Below are positions 42,297 through 49,645 of a stretch of DNA of 64,000 bases, one piece after another (position 1 is the stretch's first letter; each line of letters begins with the position of its first letter). This stretch comes from Flavobacterium endoglycinae (GTDB taxonomy: Bacteria > Bacteroidota > Bacteroidia > Flavobacteriales > Flavobacteriaceae). The translations under genes were made by a program, and so were the position numbers. Location: contig NZ_CP071448.1 in the NCBI RefSeq assembly GCF_017352115.1, forward strand, positions 3,371,001-3,435,000, in the 5' to 3' direction. The notes beneath the pieces were generated by a model that was not told the origin of the DNA, ran no database searches, and saw only the letters and a list, made by a program, of their open reading frames with translations.

Positions 42297-44822
42297 CTAC
42301 AGTTTTAAATTTCGCAATCGCAAAGCATTTACAATTACCGAAACAGAACTTAAACTCATTGCCAAAGCAGCCAACATTGGCGAAAGCAGAATTCCGAAAA
42401 CTGGATATAAAATTCCTGCTGCAATTGGTACTCCTAAGGTATTGTAAATAAATGCAAAAAACAGATTTTGTTTGATGTTTGACATTACAGCGTGGCTTAG
42501 ATTTTTTGCTTTTACGATACCGTTTAAATCTCCTTTTACCAGCGTAATTTTGGCACTTTCAATGGCAACATCAGTTCCGGTTCCCATTGCAATTCCAATG
42601 TTAGATTTTGCAAGGGCAGGAGCATCGTTGATCCCGTCGCCTGCCATTGCTACGATTTTACCTTCTGCTTGTAAACATTCAATTTCTTTTAGTTTATCTT
42701 CTGGAAGACAATCGGCTTTAAAAGAACTTAAATGAAGTTGTTCTGCCACCGCTTTTGCAGTATTCGCATTATCTCCTGTAAGCATTATAACTTCTACGCC
42801 CTGATTGATCAATTCTTTTATAGCTTGTGCACTGTTTTCTTTAATAGCATCAGTAATAGTTACATAACCTAAAACATTTTGATCGATTGCGATGTATGAA
42901 ACGGTTTTACCTAAATTTTGTTCGGCTGTAACTTTATTTTCGATTTCTGAAGAAATTGAAGCATTTACTTGAAGCATCAGCTTTTTATTTCCTAATGCTA
43001 TTCTTTTATTTTCAATCGTTCCTATAACACCTTTTCCTGTGATAGTTTCAAAATCGAGAACTTCAACCACAGAAATATTCTCCGCTTTTGCAAAGTTTAC
43101 AACGGCTTTCGCCAAAGGATGTTCACTATGCTGATTTAATGAAGCAATATTTTGAAGTAAAAAATTCTCATCATTATTTACCGCATATACTTTCTCTACA
43201 GATGGTTTTCCTTCTGTAATCGTTCCCGTTTTATCAGTAATCAAAACATCGATTTTATTCATATTTTCGAGAGCTTCGGCGTTTTTTATCAGAATTCCGA
43301 ATTGCGCTCCTTTGCCCACACCCACCATAACCGACATTGGTGTTGCTAATCCTAAAGCGCAAGGACAAGCAATAATTAAAACGGCAATCGCATTAATCAA
43401 AGCGTAAACATAAGACGGTTCTGGGCCAAATTTCGCCCAGATAATAAAAGTCAGAACTGAAATTAGAACAACGGTGGGTACAAAATATTTAGCGACTTTA
43501 TCGGCTAATTTTTGGATTGGTGCTCTTGAACGACTGGCATCATTTACCATTTGAATAATCTGCGAAAGCATGGTTTCTGAACCTACTTTTTCGGCTGTCA
43601 TTACAAATGATTTAGTTCCGTTAATAGTTCCGGAAATTATAGAATCTCCCGCTTTTTTATCAACAGGAATAGGTTCGCCGGTAATCATCGATTCGTCTAT
43701 ATGACTTTCTCCAGTTGTAATTTTTCCGTCTACTGGAATTTTTTCTCCTGGTTTTACACGCAATAAATCTCCTTTTTTAATACTGTGAATGGAAATTACT
43801 TTATCAATTCCGTTTTCTACCAAAGTGGCTTCAGTTGGAGCGAGTTTTAATAATTCTTTGATAGCGCCATTTGTCTGGCCGTGGGCCTTAGCTTCTAATA
43901 ATTGTCCGAGTAGTACTAAAGTGATAATTACCGTTGCGGCTTCAAAATACAAATGAATCGTTCCGTGATGTGATTTAAATTCTGAAGGAAAAATATCTGG
44001 AAAAAACATTCCCACAACGCTAAAAAGGAAGGCAACAGAAGTTCCAATTCCTATTAAGGTAAACATGTTTAAATTCCAAGTCACAATTGATTTGTAAGCA
44101 CGAACGAAAAACATCCATCCAGCATAAAACAATACTGGAATTGAAAATAAGAACTGAACCCAATTCCATTTTTCAATTGGCATTATATCATATAAAGGAT
44201 TGTTGGGAATCATTTCTGACATTGAAATGATAAAGATGGGAAGCGTAAACAATACGGCAATTTTCATCTTTTTCAATAAATCTGTATAGCTTTTGTTTTC
44301 TTCTCCTGAAGCTTGGATCGGAAGGAGATCCATTCCACAAATCGGACAATCTCCGGGTTCATTTGAAATAACTTCCGGATGCATCGGACAGGTAAATTGA
44401 GTATGGCTGATAGCAACTTGTGGTACTAAATCCATTCCGCACACTGGACAGTCACCAGGTTTGTCGTAGGTTTTATCGCCTTCGCAATGCATCGGACAAT
44501 AAAAAACTCCAGTTGCATTATGCGGAATACTTGCTTTTTTTGAGTGATCGTGATGAGAATGTTCTTTTTTGGATGAACAGCATGATTTTACGGCATTTTC
44601 TCCTGAGTTTTCTGCCGTTTTCATTTCGATAGTATAATTTCCCGTAGCCGATAGTGCTTCCTGAAGTTTTTCGGTTGCAACATGTTTTTCCATTGTAATG
44701 GTAGCTTCTCCGGGATTCAGATTTACTTCAGCATGAATGCCTTCGATTTCATTTAAAGTCTTTTCGACTTTGGTTCGGCATCCGTTGCATGACATTCCTG
44801 AAATTATATATTGATGTTTCAT
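42297..44822 (-). CDS. Copper-translocating P1B-type ATPase (CopA-like)
   Basis: This 841-aa pump exports Cu(I) at the cost of ATP. Start 44822 gives MKHQYIISGMSCNGC. An ATG at 44849 overlaps a promoter-like element and is less likely. An HMA domain (Cys12, Cys15) is followed by a Cys/His-rich linker ('SCCSSKKEHSHHDHSKK'). Two heavy-metal-binding motifs follow: 'FYCPMHCEGDK...CPVCGMDL' at about 106-134 and 'FTCPMHPEV...CPICGMDL' at about 142-170. The ATPase core has 'CPCALGLATP', 'DKTGTITEG', 'MITGEPIPVDK' and 'GDGINDAPALA'. The CPC membrane motif fixes copper or silver specificity. Confidence 0.95.
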   Translation of the reverse strand: MKHQYIISGMSCNGCRTKVEKTLNEIEGIHAEVNLNPGEATITMEKHVATEKLQEALSATGNYTIEMKTAENSGENAVKSCCSSKKEHSHHDHSKKASIPHNATGVFYCPMHCEGDKTYDKPGDCPVCGMDLVPQVAISHTQFTCPMHPEVISNEPGDCPICGMDLLPIQASGEENKSYTDLLKKMKIAVLFTLPIFIISMSEMIPNNPLYDIMPIEKWNWVQFLFSIPVLFYAGWMFFVRAYKSIVTWNLNMFTLIGIGTSVAFLFSVVGMFFPDIFPSEFKSHHGTIHLYFEAATVIITLVLLGQLLEAKAHGQTNGAIKELLKLAPTEATLVENGIDKVISIHSIKKGDLLRVKPGEKIPVDGKITTGESHIDESMITGEPIPVDKKAGDSIISGTINGTKSFVMTAEKVGSETMLSQIIQMVNDASRSRAPIQKLADKVAKYFVPTVVLISVLTFIIWAKFGPEPSYVYALINAIAVLIIACPCALGLATPMSVMVGVGKGAQFGILIKNAEALENMNKIDVLITDKTGTITEGKPSVEKVYAVNNDENFLLQNIASLNQHSEHPLAKAVVNFAKAENISVVEVLDFETITGKGVIGTIENKRIALGNKKLMLQVNASISSEIENKVTAEQNLGKTVSYIAIDQNVLGYVTITDAIKENSAQAIKELINQGVEVIMLTGDNANTAKAVAEQLHLSSFKADCLPEDKLKEIECLQAEGKIVAMAGDGINDAPALAKSNIGIAMGTGTDVAIESAKITLVKGDLNGIVKAKNLSHAVMSNIKQNLFFAFIYNTLGVPIAAGILYPVFGILLSPMLAALAMSLSSVSVIVNALRLRNLKL

Positions 44823-44920
44823 TGCTTTGTTTTTTGGTTTACAATGCAAATTTCCGAACTAAGGTTTAGATCGGGTTGTAAAATTTTGAGAATGATTTGT
44901 AAGATTTACAAAGTTTTATT

Positions 44921-45292
44921 TAACCACAAAGTGCGCACGGATTTTTGTATTAGCGTGACTTTGTATAAACGAAAAGTTCGCAAAGCTTTGTCTAAAATAG
45001 CTTTGCGAAGTTTATAAACATAGCCCAAGGTTTCAACCTTGGGTACACAAAGATTGGAACACAATGCGCTATTAATGTTTCAACCTTGGGTAACAAAGAT
45101 TGAAATACGATATGCACCCAAGGTTGAAACCTTGGGCTATGTTCTGAATAAATTGCGAAATGATTATGTAAAAATTAGCCACAGATTAAAAGATTGTGCA
45201 GATTTTTAAAATCCTTTTAATTCTTATAATCTGTGGCTAAAAAAACTTTGCGAACCTTGCGTAAATCGTAGCGCTCTTAGCGGTTAAATCAA
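44921..45292. repeat. Nested composite palindrome, three repeat families in one spacer
   Basis: Outer words TTAACCACAAAG (from 44921) and CTTTGCG...GCGGTTAA (45246-45287) enclose two inner palindromes. One is a perfect 28-bp inverted repeat (45017-45044 and 45116-45143) made of AACATAGCCCAAGG and so on, with a third partial copy at 45078-45091. The other has 14-bp arms TTAGCCACAGATTA (45175-45188) and TAATCTGTGGCTAA (45227-45240). It fills the 446-bp space between the ATPase and the HMA-AraC gene. Confidence 0.8.
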
Positions 45293-45295
45293 AAA

Positions 45296-45856
45296 CTATA
45301 TATTCTCAATCTGAATACGTTTTTTGTCTTTTGACTGCTTGAACGAAGTAGGAGTAAAGCCCGTAATTTTTTTGAATTGATTACTCAAATGTGCGACATT
45401 ACTATAATTTAATAAATCTGCAATTTCGCTTAAGGATAGCTCATTGTATATCAGCAGTTCTTTTACTTTTTCGATTTTCTGACTGATGAAATATTTCTCT
45501 ATAGTCGTATTTTCAATTTCAGAAAACAAATTGCTCAATGAGTTATAATCTTGATTTAGATTTTCTACTAAATAATCAGACAAATTGGTTTTTAACTCGT
45601 TGTTTTTATGATGAACCAAGTCGACAATCAAATTTTTAATCTTTTCGATTGTTTTACTTTTTTTATCATCTAATAAATCAAAACCTAGATTTTGAAGATT
45701 TTTAAGTAAAGTTTCTTTCTGGTTTTCTGTGATTTCGTTTTCTAATTCCACTTCTCCAAGCTCAACAGAAACAGTTGGAAGTCCGAGTTTTTCAAACTCA
45801 GACTCCACTGCCATTTTGCATCTGCTGCATACCATATTTTTGATATAGAGCTTCAT
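45296..45856 (-). CDS. HMA-AraC fusion transcriptional regulator (probable copper sensor)
   Basis: This 186-aa regulator joins an N-terminal HMA-like domain (about 1-62) to an AraC-type DNA-binding domain (about 85-183). The HMA part reads 'MKLYIKNMVCSRCKMAVESE' with metal-type Cys10-x-x-Cys13. The AraC part has 'KIEKVKELLIYNELSLSEIA' and 'LNYSNVAHLSNQFKKITGFT'. It lacks the usual ligand-binding cupin. Its position beside DUF3347 and CopA suggests a copper-responsive activator of the region, with the metal bound directly in the regulator. The gene is 3 bp after the DUF3347 gene on the same strand. Confidence 0.88.
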   Translation of the reverse strand: MKLYIKNMVCSRCKMAVESEFEKLGLPTVSVELGEVELENEITENQKETLLKNLQNLGFDLLDDKKSKTIEKIKNLIVDLVHHKNNELKTNLSDYLVENLNQDYNSLSNLFSEIENTTIEKYFISQKIEKVKELLIYNELSLSEIADLLNYSNVAHLSNQFKKITGFTPTSFKQSKDKKRIQIENI

Positions 45857-45859
45857 TCT

Positions 45860-46390
45860 TTACTTAATGGTTTCAACCACATTTCCGCAAGTCAGCATGG
45901 AAGAACCATAATAAGGATTCTTAACGGCTTTTTCTTTGCTTAGCCAATCTGCATCTGCCATTGGACAGTATTGTTTGTAAATTGGCTGATCTGGATTTGA
46001 AACCTTAATTAAATCATATGTGTTTTTAGATAGTGATTTGAAAGACTCGCGTTGTTTTTTAATATCCGTATTAGAGGAAATCGCTTTTGCATCGGCGGTT
46101 AATTTTTTAACTACTTTCATCCAAACCGTATGTTCGTTACTTTTTAATTTGTCCATTTTTACGGCCCCAATTGCAGTCAGTAAGCTTGCCGCTTTCGCCG
46201 AAGTAGATTTGGCATCACTTTTAATAAGGGCATCTTTTACCGCAAAATAATTATCGAAAACAGATTGTAATTCACCAGAAGCCAGAACATCTTCTGTAGT
46301 AGTTTGTAATTTTATTTCGTTTGCTGTAATTGTGTTTACAGAAAATACTATCGCGATTGCTGCTAAAACAGCTGTTATTGAATTTTTCAT
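45860..46390 (-). CDS. DUF3347 exported protein
   Basis: This 176-aa exported protein starts at 46390 with MKNSITAVLAAIAIVFSVNT, a signal peptide. The longer frame from 46555 would overlap the Cys-rich gene and bury the signal. The body is helical: 'VFDNYFAVKDALIKSDAKST', 'SAKAASLLTAIGAVKMDKLK' and 'MKVVKKLTADAKAISSNTDI', as in DUF3347. The tail 'YKQYCPMADADWLSKEKAVK' and 'NPYYGSSMLTCGNVVETIK' carries Cys residues in CPM and MLTCG contexts, plausible metal sites. DUF3347 often accompanies copper efflux genes. It and the HMA-AraC gene form an operon. Confidence 0.88.
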   Translation of the reverse strand: MKNSITAVLAAIAIVFSVNTITANEIKLQTTTEDVLASGELQSVFDNYFAVKDALIKSDAKSTSAKAASLLTAIGAVKMDKLKSNEHTVWMKVVKKLTADAKAISSNTDIKKQRESFKSLSKNTYDLIKVSNPDQPIYKQYCPMADADWLSKEKAVKNPYYGSSMLTCGNVVETIK

Positions 46391-46499
46391 TTTTATATAT
46401 TTTTTATAAAAGGAAGAAGCTTTCCTTTTGATTATTTTATTGATATTGAAGCACAAATTTCTAAACAAGACCCATTTATGGCTGTACAGAATAGAAATA

Positions 46500-46880
46500 T
46501 TATATTTTGGGAGGTAACCAAATAGAGGTGAAACCATCAGAAATGTTGGTTTCATTATAATAAGAAATCGGTTTTTCTACAGAAAAATTAAAATTGTTTT
46601 GAAAGCTCAAATCATTTGAAGCCGGAATACTAAATTGTAAAGATGAAGTTGTGCAGTTGGTATGACTGCATTTTCTGTCGCAATCATGTTTTTTCTTTTT
46701 TGATTTTGAAGTTTCCTTGCAGCAGCTTTTAGTACAGCAGTCTTTTTCCTTTTTCTCGGAAGTCATTTCTTTTTTAGGCGAAATTTTTCCAGAATGATTC
46801 CCACATGCATATCCAGAAACGGGTATCAAAAAGAAACCAGTTAGTAATAAAAGGAATGTTATGTAGACTTTTTTGTTCAA
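46500..46880 (-). CDS. Exported Cys-rich protein upstream of the DUF3347 gene
   Basis: This 126-aa protein starts MNKKVYITFLLLLTGFFLIP, a signal peptide. Its mature first half is very Cys- and Lys-rich: 'YACGNHSGK', 'EKDCCTKSCCKETSK' and 'KHDCDRKCSHTNC', with about ten Cys. The second half is Ser/Asn-rich ('NDLSFQNNFNFSVEKP'). I do not know a named family. The Cys pairs and His residues fit metal binding in the periplasm. It has a TAAATTTG (minus) -7 element at 46899-46906, 19 bp before the start codon. It opens the copper region. Confidence 0.75.
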   Translation of the reverse strand: MNKKVYITFLLLLTGFFLIPVSGYACGNHSGKISPKKEMTSEKKEKDCCTKSCCKETSKSKKKKHDCDRKCSHTNCTTSSLQFSIPASNDLSFQNNFNFSVEKPISYYNETNISDGFTSIWLPPKI

Positions 46881-46898
46881 AGGAAATTTTTTGTTCTA

Positions 46899-46906
46899 CA
46901 AATTTA
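46899..46906 (-). promoter_or_regulatory. -7 element of the Cys-rich gene
   Basis: TAAATTTG on the minus strand matches TAnnTTTG. No TTG at standard distance is clear. Confidence 0.45.
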
Positions 46907-46949
46907 GGTAAAAATATTAAGGCAAAATGCTCTTTTAGGATTTCAATAA

Positions 46950-47783
46950 CTAAAGCTTTTTAAAATCAGTAGGCTTCATGTTTCTTTTCTTTTTAAAATA
47001 ATTCGTCAAATGGCTTTCATCTGTAAAACCAAATTCATAAGCAATCTGTTTAATGGGTAATTGATTATTTTGGAATCTCTTCTCAATCAAAGTGGTTCTT
47101 AAATTATGAATATAATCGCGATAACTAATCGCAAAAGTTCTTTTAAAATAAGCACTGAAATACGTTTGAGCTATATTAAAATGTTCAGCGATTGTTTTAA
47201 TTTGAACCAATTTCGGCTGGTAAATATTCTGATGAATATAATTAGCGATCTGCTCATTATCGATATGAGTTGAGGTCATCTGAAGGTTCATGCATCGAAT
47301 GGTTTCTTTTATCAAACCAAAAATCGAAAGAATCTGGTAGAAAACAATTGGTGAATTCGTCACATCTATATATTGGTCATACTTTGTAATGTTTTCAATC
47401 GTATTTCTGAGGATTGTTTTACAGGGTTCGCCAAATTTCAAAACGGTTTCTTTTAGAATTTTGTCGCGCATGAAATTTTCCGGAGTATGAACCAGAAATT
47501 CATCACAGGTAAGATTTTGTTTTGAATTGAAATAATTGTCGGTGAATTTGATAAATATAAAACGTGTACTTTTCTTAATATCAAAATAATGTTCATCATC
47601 TGGCGAAATCACAAATAAATCGCCGGCTTTATATGATAATAGATTGTTGTTGATATGATGAATCCCGCTTCCTTTCTTAATATAAATGATTTCATAATAG
47701 GTATGAGAATGCGGAGGCAGATGAAATTTTTCTTCTTCAAATTCATCTATAATAAGCGTTTTGAATTGATTTAATTTCGGCAT
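46950..47783 (-). CDS. AraC-family regulator with cupin N-terminus
   Basis: This 277-aa regulator has an N-terminal cupin ('LPPHSHTYYEIIYIKKGSGI' and 'AGDLFVISPDDEHYFDIKKS'), where sugar-like ligands usually bind. A C-terminal two-helix-turn-helix domain follows at about 180-277 ('IKTIAEHFNIAQTYFSAYFK' and 'IKQIAYEFGFTDESHLTNYF'). It is divergent from the MFS exporter gene at 47888 across a 104-bp gap holding opposed promoters, so it probably controls that gene. Confidence 0.92.
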   Translation of the reverse strand: MPKLNQFKTLIIDEFEEEKFHLPPHSHTYYEIIYIKKGSGIHHINNNLLSYKAGDLFVISPDDEHYFDIKKSTRFIFIKFTDNYFNSKQNLTCDEFLVHTPENFMRDKILKETVLKFGEPCKTILRNTIENITKYDQYIDVTNSPIVFYQILSIFGLIKETIRCMNLQMTSTHIDNEQIANYIHQNIYQPKLVQIKTIAEHFNIAQTYFSAYFKRTFAISYRDYIHNLRTTLIEKRFQNNQLPIKQIAYEFGFTDESHLTNYFKKKRNMKPTDFKKL

Positions 47784-47808
47784 AACATATTTTTACAAAT
47801 TTATATCG

Positions 47809-47849
47809 CAAATATACAATTTATTTCTGCTGCATCGGTTTTAAATTTG
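47809..47849. promoter_or_regulatory. Divergent -7 elements between araC-like and MFS genes
   Basis: TATATTTG on the minus strand (47809-47816) serves the regulator. TAAATTTG on the plus strand (47842-47849) serves the transporter. The 25 bp between them would hold any shared operator. Confidence 0.55.
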
Positions 47850-47887
47850 CACTGTAGAAAGTTTTTCCCTTTCTGTCTTAAATAGTT

Positions 47888-49054
47888 ATGAAAAAAAGTC
47901 TTATCGCGTTATCGTTTGGAGGTCTAACAATAGGTATTACCGAATTTGTCATGATGGGTCTTCTCCCTGATATCGCTTCAGATATGAAAGTTACGATTCC
48001 GGTTGCCGGATATTTAATTTCATCTTATGCTCTTGGAGTTGTAATTGGTGCTCCTTTATTAGTAATTCTTGGAAGAAATTTTCCACCCAAAAAAATGCTT
48101 TTAATTTTAGCAGCAATGCTTACTGTTTTTAACGCGCTGTCTATTATTGCACCATCGTATAATTTTTTATTTGCTTCACGATTTTTATCGGGACTTCCTC
48201 ACGGAGCCTTTTTCGGAGTGGGAGCTGTTGTGGCCAGCCGATTGGCAGATAAAGGAAAAGAAGCGCAAGCCATTGCCATTATGTTTTCTGGTTTAACATT
48301 GGCGAATTTAATTGGAGTTCCCATCGGCACATATATAGGCCACCATTTTATTTGGCGCTATACCTTTGTTTTAATTGCAATTGTGGGACTTTTAACGTTT
48401 TTTCTTATTGGGTTGTGGATGCCAAAATTAGAAAAAGGAGAAACGGTGAATATGAAAGAACAATTGCAGTTTTTTAAACGAACCGAAGCTTGGCTGATTA
48501 TTGGAATTACAGCCATTGGTTTTGGAGGTCTTTTTGCTTGGATTAGTTATATCGCTCCTTTGTTAATTAATGTTTCTAAATTTTCTGAAGGAGATGTTTC
48601 TTCTATATTAATTCTGGCTGGGCTTGGTATGGTAGTTGGGAATTTTGTTGGAGGTAAACTAGCCGATAAATATTCACCTGCTCCCACAACATTAGCTCTA
48701 TTGTTTGTAATGTCAATTGATTTGATTTTGGTTTATTTCTTTTCATCTAATCAATACGTTTCGTTGTTTTTGACTTTCTTAACTGGAGCCATTTCATTCT
48801 CGGTTATTGCGCCAATTCAAATGTTAATGATCCGTACTGCAAAAGGAGCCGAAATGATTGCTTCGGCATCATTGCAAGGAAGTTTTAATATAGGGAATGC
48901 TTTAGGAGCATTTTTAGGCGGACTTCCTTTGGCTGCTGGATACAGCTTTGCCTCACCCAATTTAATCGGAGTAGGAATGTCGGTTATTGGAATGCTTATC
49001 ACACTTACTTTAATGAGAGTCCGTAAAAGTGATTTAAAATTACAAAGCGCATAA
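47888..49054 (+). CDS. MFS exporter, DHA1/AraJ-like
   Basis: This 388-aa inner-membrane protein has 12 hydrophobic segments and the DHA1/AraJ (arabinose or drug efflux) signature. Examples are 'LSFGGLTIGITEFVMMGLLP', 'LISSYALGVVIGAPLLVILG', 'SRFLSGLPHGAFFGVGAVVA' and 'NLIGVPIGTYIGHHFIWRYT'. Substrate is unknown. It has a promoter and a good terminator of its own, and a divergent AraC-family gene. In flavobacteria such pairs often deal with toxic or sugar-related small molecules. Confidence 0.9.
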   Translation: MKKSLIALSFGGLTIGITEFVMMGLLPDIASDMKVTIPVAGYLISSYALGVVIGAPLLVILGRNFPPKKMLLILAAMLTVFNALSIIAPSYNFLFASRFLSGLPHGAFFGVGAVVASRLADKGKEAQAIAIMFSGLTLANLIGVPIGTYIGHHFIWRYTFVLIAIVGLLTFFLIGLWMPKLEKGETVNMKEQLQFFKRTEAWLIIGITAIGFGGLFAWISYIAPLLINVSKFSEGDVSSILILAGLGMVVGNFVGGKLADKYSPAPTTLALLFVMSIDLILVYFFSSNQYVSLFLTFLTGAISFSVIAPIQMLMIRTAKGAEMIASASLQGSFNIGNALGAFLGGLPLAAGYSFASPNLIGVGMSVIGMLITLTLMRVRKSDLKLQSA

Positions 49055-49074
49055 ATCTTTATTCAAAAATACTT

Positions 49075-49107
49075 GAGAGCCCTTAGAGAAATCTAAGGGC
49101 TTTTTTA
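49075..49107 (+). terminator. Terminator of the MFS gene
   Basis: The stem GCCCTTAGA/TCTAAGGGC with a 4-base loop is followed by six T residues. Confidence 0.85.
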
Positions 49108-49261
49108 TGTTTTAAAGATTTTGTTTTAACTCAATCTTACAAAACTGCCGTGCTCGCTATTTTGTTTTTGAGTAAAAGCGTGTTAAAATTTAAGTCTTTT
49201 CTAATTTTTTTCGAAGAATTTCAAGAGTTTTAAATGTTAGATATACACTTAAAAGATTTCT

Positions 49262-49287
49262 AAATCGATTTCGTGTAATCGATTGTT
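49262..49287. promoter_or_regulatory. Two upstream ATCGAT palindrome sites (auxiliary operators)
   Basis: AAATCGATTT (49262-49271) is a perfect palindrome. TGTAATCGATTGTT (49274-49287) matches the main operator TGTAATCGATTACA at 11 of 14 positions. The two centres are 14 bp apart and lie 199 and 185 bp upstream of the main site. The rest of 49108-49450 is very AT-rich and shows nothing else. Confidence 0.6.
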
Positions 49288-49450
49288 TTTTTAATAAAAA
49301 GTCAAAAAAACTGATGATTATAATAATATATTTAATATTTATATATCTATAAAATTACACATCTTGTATAAAAAAGCCTCTAAATTCTTGATTTTAGATT
49401 TTATTTATGAAATTTTTATGAATTTTAATTTTTTATATAAAAAAAATATC

Positions 49451-49472
49451 TATGTTTGTGTAATCGATTACA
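49451..49472 (+). promoter_or_regulatory. susC promoter -7 element with overlapping LacI-type operator
   Basis: The -7 element TATGTTTG (49451-49458) is directly followed by the perfect 14-bp palindrome TGTAATCGATTACA (49459-49472), which has a central CG as in LacI-family operators. A protein bound there would cover the start of transcription. The leader to the ATG at 49646 is then about 180 nt. Confidence 0.7.
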
Positions 49473-49645
49473 ACTTTTTTTGGATGATTAAATTGAATTT
49501 TTATTAAGGTCATAATGAATCAGGAAAATCATAAGCACTCTGTTAAGATCAGGCTTTATTAATTCTGACAAAAATCGGGATCGGCAACAAAAAACTAAAC
49601 CACAAAAAACCACTTAAAACATTTACTAACTTAAACAATCAACCA

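Noticed and set aside
46391..46555. Longer start for the DUF3347 protein
   Set aside because: It would place 55 unsupported residues ahead of a good signal peptide and overlap the Cys-rich gene.
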